This document shows positions 37,847 to 46,881 of a stretch of DNA of 64,000 nucleotides, in pieces. Each line of letters starts with the position of its first letter. Within the stretch, counting starts at the first letter, position 1. The DNA comes from Pseudobythopirellula maris (lineage in GTDB: Bacteria; Planctomycetota; Planctomycetia; Pirellulales; Lacipirellulaceae). The translations under genes were made by a program, and so were the position numbers. Under the pieces are notes generated by a model. It was not told the DNA's origin. It saw nothing but the letters and a program-made list of their open reading frames with translations, and searched no databases. The stretch lies in assembly GCF_007859945.1 (NCBI RefSeq), contig NZ_SJPQ01000001.1, positions 1,948,489-2,012,488 on the forward strand, given 5' to 3'.

Positions 37847-40800
37847 CTAACTGCACCCCATCGAGTTCCCACAGTTGTGGCACAGGTAGCAGTTGCCGTT
37901 TCTTACCGTGATCGAGCCGCAGTTGTCGCAACTGGGGGCGTCGACCTGGAAGTTGGCGAACTGCTCGTTGCGTCCGGCCGGCTCGGCCGACATGACCGCC
38001 CCGGCACGCTCGAGGAGCTTGGTGCTGAGTTCGTCGATCACCGCCGCCGAGGCGGACGATTGGGGCTTGGCCGAGGCCGTGTGGCCGTTGGTCCCCTTCG
38101 ACGAATGGCCGTTGGTCTTGGCCGAGGGCTGCGAGACGGAGGGCTTCGCGGCAGTGGCTTCTTGCCCAGCGCTCTGCCCACCGGCCTTCTTGGCGGCGGG
38201 CTTGGTCTCGCCGAGCTCGGTCAGCCCCTTGCCGGCGGAGCCGTCGCCCGACGATTTGCCGGTGTCGCCGCCCGCCGGCAGGCCCATCGACGCCTCCTTG
38301 TAGCCCGGCAGGAACGTGATGCCCAACCAGCGGAAGATGTAGTCGATCAGGCTCTTGGCGATGCGGATGTCCGGGTTCTTGGTGTGCCCCTGCGGCTCGA
38401 ACCGCATGTGGCTGAACTTGCGGACGTAATCCGAGAGCGGCACGCCGTACTGCAGGCTCATCGACACCGAGGTGCCGAAGGCGTCCATCAGGCCGCCGAT
38501 CGTGCTCCCCTCTTTGGCCATCGTGATGAACAGCTCACCCGGCCGGCCGTCGTCGTACAGGCCGACCGTGATGTAGCCCTCGTGGCCCGAGATGCTGAAC
38601 TTGTGCGTCTTCGAGTCGCGGGTGTCGGGCAGCCGCTCGCGGCGCGGCTTGGCGAGCGTGGTCTCTTCCTCCTTGCCCTTGCCTTCCTGCTTCTTGGTGT
38701 TGAGCGGCTGGCTGTCCTTCGAGCCGTCGCGGTAAATCGCCAGCGCCTTGAGCCCCAGCTTCCAACCGTCGTAGTACGCCTGGGCGATCTCGTCGGTGGT
38801 CGTGTCGCGCGGCATGTTGACCGTCTTGCTGATGGCGCCCGACAAGAACGGCTGCGCGGCGGCCATCATCGTGATGTGCGCCCGCCACGGGATGCTGCGC
38901 GTGCCGCCGGCCGGCGTGAACGCACAGTCGAACACCGGCAGGTGCTCGGCCCTCAGGTCGGCGGCGCCCTCGATCGTGTCTTCCTCCTCGATGTAAGCGA
39001 GGATCGACTCGACCTCCGGCTGGTCGTAGCCGAGTTTCTTCAGCGCGGCCGGCACGGTCTGGTTGATGATCTTCAGCATGCCGCCGCCGGCCAGCTGCTT
39101 GTACTTGACCAACGCGATGTCCGGCTCGATGCCCGTGGTGTCGCAGTCCATCATGAAGCTGATCGTGCCGGTGGGCGCGAGCACCGTCGCCTGGGCGTTG
39201 CGGAAGCCGTGGGCGGCGCCCGCCTCGATGACCCGGTCCCAGGTGGCCCGGGCCGCGGTGCGCAGCTCCTCCGGGCACTCGGGCGCGATCTCCTCGGCCG
39301 CGTCGCGGTGCATCTGCATCACGCGGAGCATCGGCTCGCGGTTCTCCTCGTAGCGGTCGAACGCGCCGACGGCCTCCGAGAGCTCGGCGCTGGTCAGGTT
39401 CGCCGCCCCGTGCAGCAGGGCCGTGATGGCGCCGCACACGCCGCGTCCCTCTTCCGAGTCGTACGGCAGGCCGCTCGACATCAGCAGGCTGCCGAGGTTC
39501 GAGTAGCCCAAGCCGAGCGGGCGGAACAGGTGGCTGTTCCGAGCGATGTCCGCGGTGGGGTAGCTGGCGTGGTCGACCAGGATCTCCTGGGCGATGAAGA
39601 AGACGCGGCAGGCGGCCTGGAAACGCTCGTGGTCGAACAGCTCGTCGCCCGCCGCGTCCGCCGGCCGGCGGAACTTCATCAGGTTGATGCTCGACAGGTT
39701 GCACGCCGTGTCGTCGAGGAACATGTACTCGCTGCACGGGTTGCTCGCGTTGATCCGGCCGCTCACCGGGCAGGTGTGCCAGCGGTTGATCGTCGTGTCG
39801 TACTGCACGCCCGGGTCGCCGCAGTGCCAAGCGCAGTCGGCCATCCGGTCCATCACCTCGCGGGCCTTGTACGTGGGGCCCTCCACGGTGTTGTCGGTGA
39901 CCCAGCGGGTCTTCCACTCGGCGTCCTTCTCGTAGGCCGTCATGAAGTCGTCCGTCACACGAACACTGAGGTTCGCGTTCTGGAACATCACGCTGCTGTA
40001 CGCCTCGCCGTTGAAGTTGGCCTCGTACTTGCCGCTGGCGATCAGCGTTTGGGCCTTCTGCTCCTCACGCCACTTGCACTCGATAAAGTCCATCACGTCT
40101 GGGTGCCAGACCTTGATCGACTGCATCTTGGCGGCCCGGCGGGTCTTGCCGCCCGATTTCACGACCGCCGCGATCTGGTCGTACACCCGCATGAACGAGA
40201 GCGGGCCGCTGGGAGTGCCGCCGCCCGAGAGCTTCTCGCGCTTCGAGCGGAGTGTCGACATGTCCGAGCCGGTGCCCGAGCCGAATTTGAACAGCATCGC
40301 CTCGCTCGTCGCCAGGCGCATGATGTCCTCCATGTTGTCGCCCACCGACTGGATGAAGCACGCCGAGCCCTGGGGGTACTCGTACGGGTTCTCCGGCTGG
40401 CGGACGTCTTGCGCCTGCGGGTCCCAGCGCCAGTTGCACTTGTCGCCCACCACGCCGTACTGGTGGTACAGGCCAACGTTGAACCACACCGGCGAGTTGA
40501 ACGCCCCGTGCTGGTGCAGGCAGAGCCACGACAGGTCGCGGTAGAACCGCTCGCCGTCGGCCGCCGACGCGAAGTAGCCGTCTTCCAGGCCCCAGTCGGT
40601 GATCGTGCGGCTCACGCGGTGCACGAGCTGACGCACGCTGTACTCACGCTCGGGCGTGCCGACTTCGCCGTAGAAGTACTTGCTGCAGATGACGTTCGTG
40701 GCCAGCTGGCTCCAGAACGTGGGGACTTCGCAGTTGGTCTGCTCGAAGAGGACCTCGCCCCCCTCGCCCTTGATCTGCGAGGTGCGGATCTCCCAGTTCA

Positions 40801-40942
40801 CCGTGTCGAACGGGTCGGCGACCTCGCTCTCGGGCGGGCAGAAGGTAGCGTCGACCTTCAATCGGCCGTGAAACGTCTTCTTGCTGGCGGAAGGAGAGGT
40901 GGGGGATGAAGACGTAAAGGCGGCAGCGTCAGCTGTGGCCAT
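37847..40942 (-). CDS. nrdJ: vitamin B12-dependent (class II) ribonucleotide reductase
   Basis: The 1031-residue enzyme reduces ribonucleotides to deoxyribonucleotides with adenosylcobalamin. Key signs are FNSPVWFNVG near residue 145, GSGTGSDMSTLRSKREKL, NPCSEYMFLDDTACNL near 400 holding the thiyl-radical Cys and Glu, and ATVLAPTGTISFMMDCDTTG near 590. After a 130-residue Ala/Lys/Gly/Ser-rich linker, the C-terminus carries a four-Cys ribbon (CDNCG ... CYLCHNCG), thought to re-reduce the active site. No separate small subunit exists in the window. ATG 40942 is preferred over an in-frame start at 40975. NrdR-type sites lie upstream. Confidence 0.95.
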   Translation of the reverse strand: MATADAAAFTSSSPTSPSASKKTFHGRLKVDATFCPPESEVADPFDTVNWEIRTSQIKGEGGEVLFEQTNCEVPTFWSQLATNVICSKYFYGEVGTPEREYSVRQLVHRVSRTITDWGLEDGYFASAADGERFYRDLSWLCLHQHGAFNSPVWFNVGLYHQYGVVGDKCNWRWDPQAQDVRQPENPYEYPQGSACFIQSVGDNMEDIMRLATSEAMLFKFGSGTGSDMSTLRSKREKLSGGGTPSGPLSFMRVYDQIAAVVKSGGKTRRAAKMQSIKVWHPDVMDFIECKWREEQKAQTLIASGKYEANFNGEAYSSVMFQNANLSVRVTDDFMTAYEKDAEWKTRWVTDNTVEGPTYKAREVMDRMADCAWHCGDPGVQYDTTINRWHTCPVSGRINASNPCSEYMFLDDTACNLSSINLMKFRRPADAAGDELFDHERFQAACRVFFIAQEILVDHASYPTADIARNSHLFRPLGLGYSNLGSLLMSSGLPYDSEEGRGVCGAITALLHGAANLTSAELSEAVGAFDRYEENREPMLRVMQMHRDAAEEIAPECPEELRTAARATWDRVIEAGAAHGFRNAQATVLAPTGTISFMMDCDTTGIEPDIALVKYKQLAGGGMLKIINQTVPAALKKLGYDQPEVESILAYIEEEDTIEGAADLRAEHLPVFDCAFTPAGGTRSIPWRAHITMMAAAQPFLSGAISKTVNMPRDTTTDEIAQAYYDGWKLGLKALAIYRDGSKDSQPLNTKKQEGKGKEEETTLAKPRRERLPDTRDSKTHKFSISGHEGYITVGLYDDGRPGELFITMAKEGSTIGGLMDAFGTSVSMSLQYGVPLSDYVRKFSHMRFEPQGHTKNPDIRIAKSLIDYIFRWLGITFLPGYKEASMGLPAGGDTGKSSGDGSAGKGLTELGETKPAAKKAGGQSAGQEATAAKPSVSQPSAKTNGHSSKGTNGHTASAKPQSSASAAVIDELSTKLLERAGAVMSAEPAGRNEQFANFQVDAPSCDNCGSITVRNGNCYLCHNCGNSMGCS

Positions 40943-41111
40943 GGCTATGCTCCTGCATGGACTGAGATGGGGCATCCTTTCCTATAGCCGATGAACATAC
41001 GTCCATCAACCTCGCAGCCTTTGCTCTCGGCTTTCCCGGCCAAGCGACTGCACTATATGTGGGTCCTGCCGAACCCGAACCCCGTTGAAAGGGATCATCT
41101 CGCACGACTCA

Positions 41112-41158
41112 ACACCATATGTTGTGGCCGATGCCCTTTTGGACACAACATTTGGTTA
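41112..41158 (-). promoter_or_regulatory. tandem NrdR-box-like sites upstream of nrdJ
   Basis: ACACCATATGTTGTGG (41112-41127) matches 13 of 16 positions of the NrdR consensus ACACWATATATWGTGT, and ACACAACATTTGGTTA (41143-41158) matches 11. Their starts are 31 bases apart, the usual three-turn spacing of NrdR pairs. A weaker half-match overlapping a possible -10 (TATAGT on the minus strand) lies at 41050-41065. Repression of nrdJ by NrdR with dATP is inferred. Confidence 0.6.
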
Positions 41159-41229
41159 CCGAAGCGACGAATCTTACTCATCCGCCTAAGCCCGTCAACG
41201 GAATTTCTGGTATTCCCTAAGTCGCTATC

Positions 41230-41245
41230 ACACAACAGGTTGTGT
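41230..41245. promoter_or_regulatory. third NrdR-box-like palindrome
   Basis: ACACAACAGGTTGTGT is an inverted repeat with a 2-base centre and matches 13 of 16 NrdR consensus positions. It lies 87 bases upstream of the tandem pair. Confidence 0.5.
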
Positions 41246-41379
41246 CCTTGTGTGTAGAGCGAGCGAAGCTAGCATGAAGGCTTTGTGAGCGATCTAAGTC
41301 CTTTCTAAAAGGTCACTTACGGAGGATAACGACTCCTCGAATCGTGATGATGGCCCCCGCGTATCTTTTTCAAAGCCGG

Positions 41380-41540
41380 CCCTGAGGGCTGGTGAGGATG
41401 CGTCGACCTGGACGTCTGGGCAACCGCCACCTGACGCGATGCCCCCTGCCAGGGGGTGGATTAGCTTGTGGCTGGTACGCTCCAGCCTGCGGGTGGGCAC
41501 ATGGCCCGGGGCAAAACCCATGACAGAAAATCGGGCCGTA
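41380..41540. other. unassigned stretch rich in stable hairpins
   Basis: Successive stems can be drawn on either strand: CCGGCCCT/AGGGCTGG, CCCCCTG/CAGGGGG and GGCTGG/CCAGCC with a 6-base loop, enclosed by GCGTC/GACGC. It does not match RNase P, tmRNA, SRP RNA or a cobalamin riboswitch by eye. It lies between nrdJ and the divergent PQQ-propeller gene. Confidence 0.35.
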
Positions 41541-41654
41541 TTACAGGACACTGTGCGCCGCGTCCGGGGTTTCCCATGATAAGGGGCTGTCGCACCGCTT
41601 GCCGTGTCGCCTCTCTTCGTCCCTTCATCAAGCCGCCTTCCAGGAAACACCGTG

Positions 41655-43094
41655 ATGGCCCGTTTCGCCTCGCTCTTCGCCGCTCTGCTGCTCGCCCTGC
41701 TGTTGAGCGTCGCCTCGACCCAAGCCAGCGACTGGGCCCGCTTCCGTGGCCCCAACGGCTCGGGCGTGAGTCCCGACCCGGCCCCGCCCGCCGAGTGGAG
41801 CGACGAGAAGAATCTAGCTTGGCGCGTCGAGCTGCCCGGCCCGGGCTCTTCCTGCCCGATCGTCGTGGGCGACAAGGTATTGGTCACCTGCTGGATCGGC
41901 TACGGACTCGACCGCGACGAGCCGGGCGACCAGGCGAACCTCAAGCGCGAGCTCGTCTGCCTCAGCCGTGCCACGGGCGACAAGCTCTGGTCCGCCACAG
42001 AGCCCGCCAAGCTGCCCGAAGACGAATACAGCGGCATGTTCACCCAGCACGGCTACGCCTCGCACACGCCCACGAGCGACGGCGAGCGGGTCTATGTTTA
42101 CTACGGCAAGTCGGGCGCCCTCGCCTACGACATGGACGGCAAGGAGCTCTGGCGCCGAGACTGCGGCGACGGCTCAGGCCGCAACGACTGGGGCTCGGCC
42201 GCCAGCCCGATCCTCTACAACAACCTGCTGATCTGCTCCGCTACGGCAGAGAGCAACGCCCTGATCGCCCTCGACAAGACGACCGGCGCCGTGGTGTGGC
42301 GCTACGCCGAGGAGGGCTGGGACGGTGTCTGGAGCACCCCCATCCTGGTCGAAACCCACGGCCGCACCGAGCTGGTGCTCTCCGTGCCCGGCAAGGTGCT
42401 CGCCCTCGCCCCCGAGACCGGCGAGGTGCTGTGGAACTGCCCGGCGGGTGAAGGAGACTCGGTCTCGTCGAGCGCCATCACCGCCGACGGCGTGATCTAC
42501 ACCATCACCGGCCGCGACGGCGCCATGGCCGTTCGGGCGGGAGGCTCGGGCGAAGTCGAAGAGTCGCAAGTCGAGTGGCGCGAGAACCTCCGTGGCGGCA
42601 TCGGCACGGCGCTCGTTCACGACGGCCTGATCTACTGGTCGTCGCGCGGCATGATGAACTGCGTTGACGCCGCCACCGGCGAAGAGGTCTACCAGGAACG
42701 CCTGGTGGTCGACGAGGCCCCGCAGGCCGACGCTCCTGCCGAGGCGGCCGAGGGCGAGGCGGGAGAGTCCGGCGACGCCCCGCGGCGCCGTGGCCGGCGT
42801 GGTGGTCGCGGCGGCAGCCGTGGCTACGCCTCGCCCGTCGTGGCCGGCGACTACCTCTACAACACCGGCCGCGACGGCACGTTCCACGTCGTGCGGCTCG
42901 GCCGTGAGTACGACCTAGCGGCGGTCAACAAGCTAGCCGACGGCGGCGACTTCAGCGCCACCCCGGCGCTGAGCGACGGCATGATGCTGGTCCGCTCGAG
43001 CAAGTACCTCTACTGCATCAAGGCCGAGGGCGACGCGGTGGCGAAGAACTTCCCGCTCAACGCGGTCGACGGCCCCACAGCCTCGCAGCGGTGA
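41655..43094 (+). CDS. exported PQQ-type beta-propeller protein
   Basis: The 479-residue protein has a signal peptide (about 1-25, ending STQA) and repeated propeller blades, seen as WARFRGPNGSG near the start and DKTTGAVVWRY, APETGEVLWNC and DAATGEEVY further on. It is like the BamB/PQQ-dependent dehydrogenase repeat proteins common in planctomycetes, but lacks the usual quinoprotein active-site segments, so an enzymatic role is doubtful. An Ala/Glu then Arg/Gly-rich linker (about residues 360-390) interrupts the blades. ATG 41655 has AGGAAA about 8 bases upstream. Confidence 0.85.
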   Translation: MARFASLFAALLLALLLSVASTQASDWARFRGPNGSGVSPDPAPPAEWSDEKNLAWRVELPGPGSSCPIVVGDKVLVTCWIGYGLDRDEPGDQANLKRELVCLSRATGDKLWSATEPAKLPEDEYSGMFTQHGYASHTPTSDGERVYVYYGKSGALAYDMDGKELWRRDCGDGSGRNDWGSAASPILYNNLLICSATAESNALIALDKTTGAVVWRYAEEGWDGVWSTPILVETHGRTELVLSVPGKVLALAPETGEVLWNCPAGEGDSVSSSAITADGVIYTITGRDGAMAVRAGGSGEVEESQVEWRENLRGGIGTALVHDGLIYWSSRGMMNCVDAATGEEVYQERLVVDEAPQADAPAEAAEGEAGESGDAPRRRGRRGGRGGSRGYASPVVAGDYLYNTGRDGTFHVVRLGREYDLAAVNKLADGGDFSATPALSDGMMLVRSSKYLYCIKAEGDAVAKNFPLNAVDGPTASQR

Positions 43095-43134
43095 CGCGCG
43101 ATTATCCCCCTCCCCCTGCGGGGGATGGAGAAAA

Positions 43135-43177
43135 GCAAAAAGAGCCGCCGGCGCCCGAGGGGCGCCGGCGGCTCTTT
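43135..43177 (-). terminator. terminator between PQQ-propeller gene and rplU
   Basis: AGAGCCGCCGGCGCC pairs with GGCGCCGGCGGCTCT around a short loop. On the minus strand a T-run follows, so it ends the rplU transcript; it may also stop plus-strand transcription. Confidence 0.85.
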
Positions 43178-43206
43178 GAGTTGTGTCTGTCTGTTCGACC
43201 GCCGCG

Positions 43207-43518
43207 CTAGGCGGTGATCTTGCCGATCTTCACCTTCGTGAACATCTTGCGGTGGCCGGTCTTGCGGCGGCTGTTCTTGCGGCGGCGGAGCTTCTGGACG
43301 ACGATCTTCGGGCCCTGGGTGGTGCCGATGACCTCGGCCGCCACACTGGCGCCGTCGACGAGCGGGGCGCCGAACTTCAGGTCGCCGCCGGCGCCAACGG
43401 CCAGCACGCTGCCGAGTTCGAGCTTGTCGCCCGGCTTGGCTTCGCGGTAATCGAGGGCGAGTTCCTGGCCCTCTTCGACTTTGTACTGGCGTCCGCCGTC
43501 TTTGATGATCGCGTACAC
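43207..43518 (-). CDS. rplU: 50S ribosomal protein L21
   Basis: The 103-residue protein is full length for L21. It begins MYAIIKDGGRQYKVEEGQ (GTG start, AGGAAAA upstream) and ends with the RNA-binding KLRRRKNSRRKTGHR segment and KVKIGKI. It binds 23S rRNA in the large subunit. In most bacteria rpmA (L27) and obg follow; here a terminator and a convergent gene follow, so rplU is alone. Confidence 0.96.
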   Translation of the reverse strand: MYAIIKDGGRQYKVEEGQELALDYREAKPGDKLELGSVLAVGAGGDLKFGAPLVDGASVAAEVIGTTQGPKIVVQKLRRRKNSRRKTGHRKMFTKVKIGKITA

Positions 43519-44052
43519 GGTCTTGTTTTCCTGCTACGTACTTGGGGGCCAGCTTCGGCCTAAGTGCCCCGGCCGGCGGTGCTTATGAGCACGCTGCGGG
43601 CACGGCGGGCGTGGGTGTCTGGTCGGAAGCCCCGCAGTTTACCGCCCCGCGGCCCGTGAGTCGAGGGGCGCCGGAAAGTGGCTAAAAACAGCCGAAAAAC
43701 CCCCCCTCGCCGCTGGGCCTGCAGAAAAGCTTCGCCGCCAAACCAAAGGACTTACGACGATCCGGCCCCCGCCGGCCTGCGGGAAACCAGGGTATTCCCT
43801 CCCAACCGGCCGCCAGACCGCAAAAACGCCCCCCTGCGGCGCCCAATTATCTTTGTAACGAGCGATTCACCTTAATTTCGACAATCGCTTTTGGGCCGCG
43901 CGCAGCAGCGATTCTTGGCCACTGGCGATTTTGTTCCAAGTCGTTGCCATCAGGTCGATTAGCGGAGCGCAGCGGGGTCCGTCGTAAGCGGATAAGTCAC
44001 GTAAAAGTATTCTTGGGCCATCATTTGAGGAGGACTCACAGCCGCTCCCCAT
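43519..44052. other. gene-free region upstream of rplU and RAYT
   Basis: It should hold the rplU promoter on the minus strand. A 94-codon minus-strand frame (43867-44151) overlaps the palindromic repeat and is not supported as a gene. Confidence 0.4.
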
Positions 44053-44155
44053 GGGGTGGCGGGGGCGCACCGCAGAGCGGAAGCCCCCCGTGATTTGGAG
44101 ACCCGGTTCGGCTGGCTCGGGGGCTTCCCTGGCGGGTGCGCCCCCCGCCACCCCC
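44053..44155. repeat. REP-like palindrome, copy 1 (upstream of the RAYT)
   Basis: Outer arms GGGGTGGCGGGGGCGCACC and GGGTGCGCCCCCCGCCACCCC face each other, with inner GGAAGCCCCC and GGGGGCTTCC. It ends 57 bases before the transposase ATG. It carries a few extra bases compared with copies 2-4. Confidence 0.85.
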
Positions 44156-44212
44156 GATTAGCTGCTACCGTCAAAACGTGATCGGCTTGTGCAGCGTGTT
44201 TACGATAACGAC

Positions 44213-44767
44213 ATGCCTCGCAAGTCGATCAACACTCCGGGTCACGCACATGAGCTGACCTTCAGTTGCTACCACGGCTACGCTTTTCTACAGGCGAACC
44301 GGGTACGTCTCTGGTTCGCCGACTCGATCCGCAATGCTTGCGCTGAGTTGGACTACAGGCTGTGGGCCTATGTCTTCATGCCGAATCACGCTCATCTAAT
44401 CGTCCGGCCTGATGGACACGAGTATCGCGTCGACGAGTTTCTCAAGGCGGTTAAGCAGCCCGTGTCTCGCAAGGCGCTCGCCTATCTCACCGAGAATAAC
44501 CCCGCCTGGGTTGCCCGACTGTCCGGAAAGAGAGGAAGCCGCTCGGAACGCCACTTCTGGCAACGCGGCGGCGGCTACGATCGGAATGTGGTGGAGCCAT
44601 CAACACTGGAAAGTATGATCGAGTACATACACCTCAATCCGGTCCGGAAGGGCCTGGTCGAGAGAGCTGCCGACTGGGAGTGGTCCAGCGCGGGTTGGTT
44701 TGAGGGTGGCGCCCTGAATAGCTTGCCTCCTGACCCAATCCCACCGGAATGGATAACCAACGGCTGA
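44213..44767 (+). CDS. REP-associated tyrosine transposase (RAYT, Y1/TnpA family)
   Basis: The 184-residue protein has the HUH nuclease pair His59-Ala-His61 (FMPNHAHLIV), a candidate catalytic Tyr122 (QRGGGYDRNV), and the family segments YIHLNPVRKGLV and WEWSSAGW near the C-terminus. RAYTs cut single-stranded hairpin DNA of REP/BIME sequences and are usually single-copy domesticated genes. It is flanked on both sides by the palindromes listed here, which are its likely substrates. The ORF appears intact. ATG 44213 precedes the N-terminal HAH motif; the frame extends upstream to 44189. Confidence 0.9.
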   Translation: MPRKSINTPGHAHELTFSCYHGYAFLQANRVRLWFADSIRNACAELDYRLWAYVFMPNHAHLIVRPDGHEYRVDEFLKAVKQPVSRKALAYLTENNPAWVARLSGKRGSRSERHFWQRGGGYDRNVVEPSTLESMIEYIHLNPVRKGLVERAADWEWSSAGWFEGGALNSLPPDPIPPEWITNG

Positions 44768-44801
44768 TAACAACCTTTCGGAATGGCTAGCGTATCAATG
44801 A

Positions 44802-45197
44802 GGGGTGGCGGGGGCGCACCGCGAAGCGGAATCCCCCGTGATGTGGAGACTCGGTTTGGCTAGCTCGGGGGCTTCCCTGACGGGTGCGCCCCCGCCACCC
44901 CATCGTTCTTCATGGCTCAAAAAACGAAAAAGCCTCAGCTGCTTCCCATGGGGTGGCGGGGGCGCACCGCGAAGCGGAATCCCCCGTGATGTGGAGACTC
45001 GGTTTGGCTAGCCCGGGGGCTTCCCTGGCGGGTGCGCCCCCGCCACCCCATCGTTCTTCATGGCTCAAAAAACGAAAAAGCCTCAGCTGCTTCCCATGGG
45101 GTGGCGGGGGCGCACCGCGGAGCGGAAGCCCCCGTGAAGCGGAGACTCGGTTTGGCTAGCTCGGGGGCTTCCCTGACGGGTGCGCCCCCGCCACCCC
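44802..45197. repeat. array of three REP-like palindromes with exact 148-bp period
   Basis: Copies lie at 44802-44901, 44950-45049 and 45098-45197, each 100 bp. They are joined by an almost invariant 48-bp spacer containing CATGGCTCAAAAAACGAAAA. Each copy is an imperfect palindrome with a 19-bp outer stem and a 10-bp inner stem around a loop with GAGACTCGGTTTGGCTAG. Sequence differences among copies are few, so the array is recent. Confidence 0.92.
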
Positions 45198-45222
45198 CTT
45201 GGTTGTTCGGTTTGATATCAAC

Positions 45223-46395
45223 TCACGGCTTGAGCACCACCTTGATGCAGCCGTCCTTGCGTTGCTCGAAGGTCTTGTACATCTCGGGGGCCTCTTCGAG
45301 CGTGGCGTGGTGGGTGATCACGAACGAGGGGTCGAAGCCGTCGTCGACGATCTTGTTCATCAGCGGCTCGAGGTAATGCTGCATGTGCGTCTGCCCGCCG
45401 CGGAGCGTGAGCGCCTTGTTCATCAGGCTGTGCATCGGCATGTCGTTGAGCGTGTTCGTGTAGACGCCGGGCACCGACACGGTTCCCCCCTTGCGGCAGC
45501 ACTTGATCGCCTCGCTCAGCGCGTAGGGGTGGTTGGCCGGCAGGTGGACCGCTTCGCGGGCGTCGTCGAGCGCTTCCTTCAGGTCGCCGGCGGCGTGCGA
45601 CTCGGCGCCGACCGCCTCGATGCAGCGATCGGGGCCGCGGCCGTCGGTCCGTTGCATCAGCTCCTCGTACACGTCCTGCTCTTCGAAGTTGATCGTCTCG
45701 GCGCGGCCATGCTTCTCGGCCAGGGCGAGCCGCTCCGGCACGCGGTCGATCGCGATCACGCGGCCTGCGCCCAGCATCCACGCGCTCTGGATGGCGAATT
45801 GGGCGACCGGGCCACAGCCCCACACCGCGACGGTGTCGCCCGCTTCGATGTCGCAATTCTCGGCCGCCATGTAGCCGGTGGGGAAGATGTCTGACAGGAA
45901 AACGACTTGGTCGTCCTTCAGGCCGGCGGGGACCTTGATCGGACCGACGTCGGCGTACGGCACGCGCAGGTACTCGGCCTGCCCACCGGGAAAACCGCCC
46001 AGCAGGTGGGAGTAGCCGAACAGGCCGGCCGGGGAGTGCCCCATCATCTCGGCCGCCTTCTCCGCGTTGGGGTTCGACTCGTCGCAGAGCGAGAAGAGCT
46101 GACGGTCGCAGAAGAAGCAGGAGCCGCACGAGATCGTGAACGGAACGACCACCCGATCGCCCTTGGCGAATTTGGTGATCGCGGCGCCCACCTCGACGAC
46201 TTCGCCCATCGGCTCGTGGCCGATAATGTCGCCCGCCTGCATGCCCCCCATGTAGCCGTTGTAGAGGTGCAGGTCGCTGCCACAGATGCCTGTGGACGTG
46301 ATCTTGACGATGATGTCGCGGGGGTCTTGGATCTGAGGGTCCTCAACCGTGTCGACCCGAACATCGTGTCGGCCGTGCCAGCAGAGCGCGCGCAT
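45223..46395 (-). CDS. zinc-dependent alcohol dehydrogenase (formaldehyde dehydrogenase-like)
   Basis: The 390-residue medium-chain dehydrogenase has [12 protein letters not shown] (catalytic Cys), IGHEPMGEV, the structural zinc CxxC cluster ([15 protein letters not shown] near residues 95-109) and the NAD motif VWGCGPVAQ. It is of the glutathione-independent formaldehyde dehydrogenase type, longer than ordinary alcohol dehydrogenases. It may detoxify aldehydes. It follows the REP array convergently. Confidence 0.88.
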   Translation of the reverse strand: MRALCWHGRHDVRVDTVEDPQIQDPRDIIVKITSTGICGSDLHLYNGYMGGMQAGDIIGHEPMGEVVEVGAAITKFAKGDRVVVPFTISCGSCFFCDRQLFSLCDESNPNAEKAAEMMGHSPAGLFGYSHLLGGFPGGQAEYLRVPYADVGPIKVPAGLKDDQVVFLSDIFPTGYMAAENCDIEAGDTVAVWGCGPVAQFAIQSAWMLGAGRVIAIDRVPERLALAEKHGRAETINFEEQDVYEELMQRTDGRGPDRCIEAVGAESHAAGDLKEALDDAREAVHLPANHPYALSEAIKCCRKGGTVSVPGVYTNTLNDMPMHSLMNKALTLRGGQTHMQHYLEPLMNKIVDDGFDPSFVITHHATLEEAPEMYKTFEQRKDGCIKVVLKP

Positions 46396-46576
46396 GAGAA
46401 TCTTTTTCGGTCAGCAAGGAAAAATTGTAATAGAGGAAGCCGTCGAATCAGCTTCCGTTCGGAGACGCCCCGCCATCGCCTAAACGATCGGTACGACGCG
46501 CTCACGAGCGGAGGGAAGAAAGATGAAACGGTGGAGGAAAAACCGCGACTGAGTTCGCGGCCTCCCCCGTCGCGGA

Positions 46577-46807
46577 TCACCAAGGCTTGAGCTTCCAGCC
46601 GAGCACGAAGCCGACGCCAAAGCACCACAGCGCAGCCACGTCGGGCTTCGCACGGGCGTAGTCTTTCAGGTAGGTCACCATGTCGGGCGGCGTTTCGGGG
46701 CTCGGCTGGCTGTAGCGCGACGCGACGCCAGCGCTCTGCGATTGGCCAGAAGATTTCGATTGGCTCGAGGGCCGGCTCGTTTCAGGATAGGTGGTCGTCT
46801 CGGACAT
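46577..46807 (-). CDS. small membrane-anchored protein, unknown
   Basis: The 76-residue protein has a Ser/Gln/Pro-rich N-terminus and a C-terminal hydrophobic segment ending GFVLGWKLKPW, which resembles tail anchors of DUF883/YqjD-type proteins. AGGAA lies 8 bases before the ATG. It is last in the run of small genes 49137 to 46577. Confidence 0.6.
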   Translation of the reverse strand: MSETTTYPETSRPSSQSKSSGQSQSAGVASRYSQPSPETPPDMVTYLKDYARAKPDVAALWCFGVGFVLGWKLKPW

Positions 46808-46881
46808 CGGACGATTCCTTTGCTATGAGTTAGGAGTGGGGGATCAGAGGTCAGGGTCGGTGGGTTCTTGTCAGTTATCTT

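Noticed and set aside
37877-40909. A 1010-codon plus-strand frame antisense to nrdJ
   Set aside because: nrdJ is complete with all motifs; this frame is a composition shadow.
41340-41600. Possible RNase P RNA or cobalamin riboswitch
   Set aside because: A GACAGAAA followed by CGGGCC recalls the RNase P 3' core, and AGGCTGGAGCGTACCAGCC recalls a B12 box, but the other conserved core segments are missing on both strands and the block is about 450 bases from nrdJ.
41294-41887. A 197-codon minus-strand frame upstream of nrdJ
   Set aside because: It overlaps the signal-peptide region of the PQQ-propeller gene and the hairpin block, and lacks any protein-like pattern.
22456-45197. CRISPR array as an explanation of the repeats
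   Set aside because: The repeats are long palindromes. Those in an array have identical spacers and there are no cas genes; the others are dispersed.
44805-45376. Plus-strand frames across the palindromic array, with repeated similar peptides
   Set aside because: They are translations of the 148-bp DNA repeat and have no ribosome sites; the similarity among them is that of the DNA.
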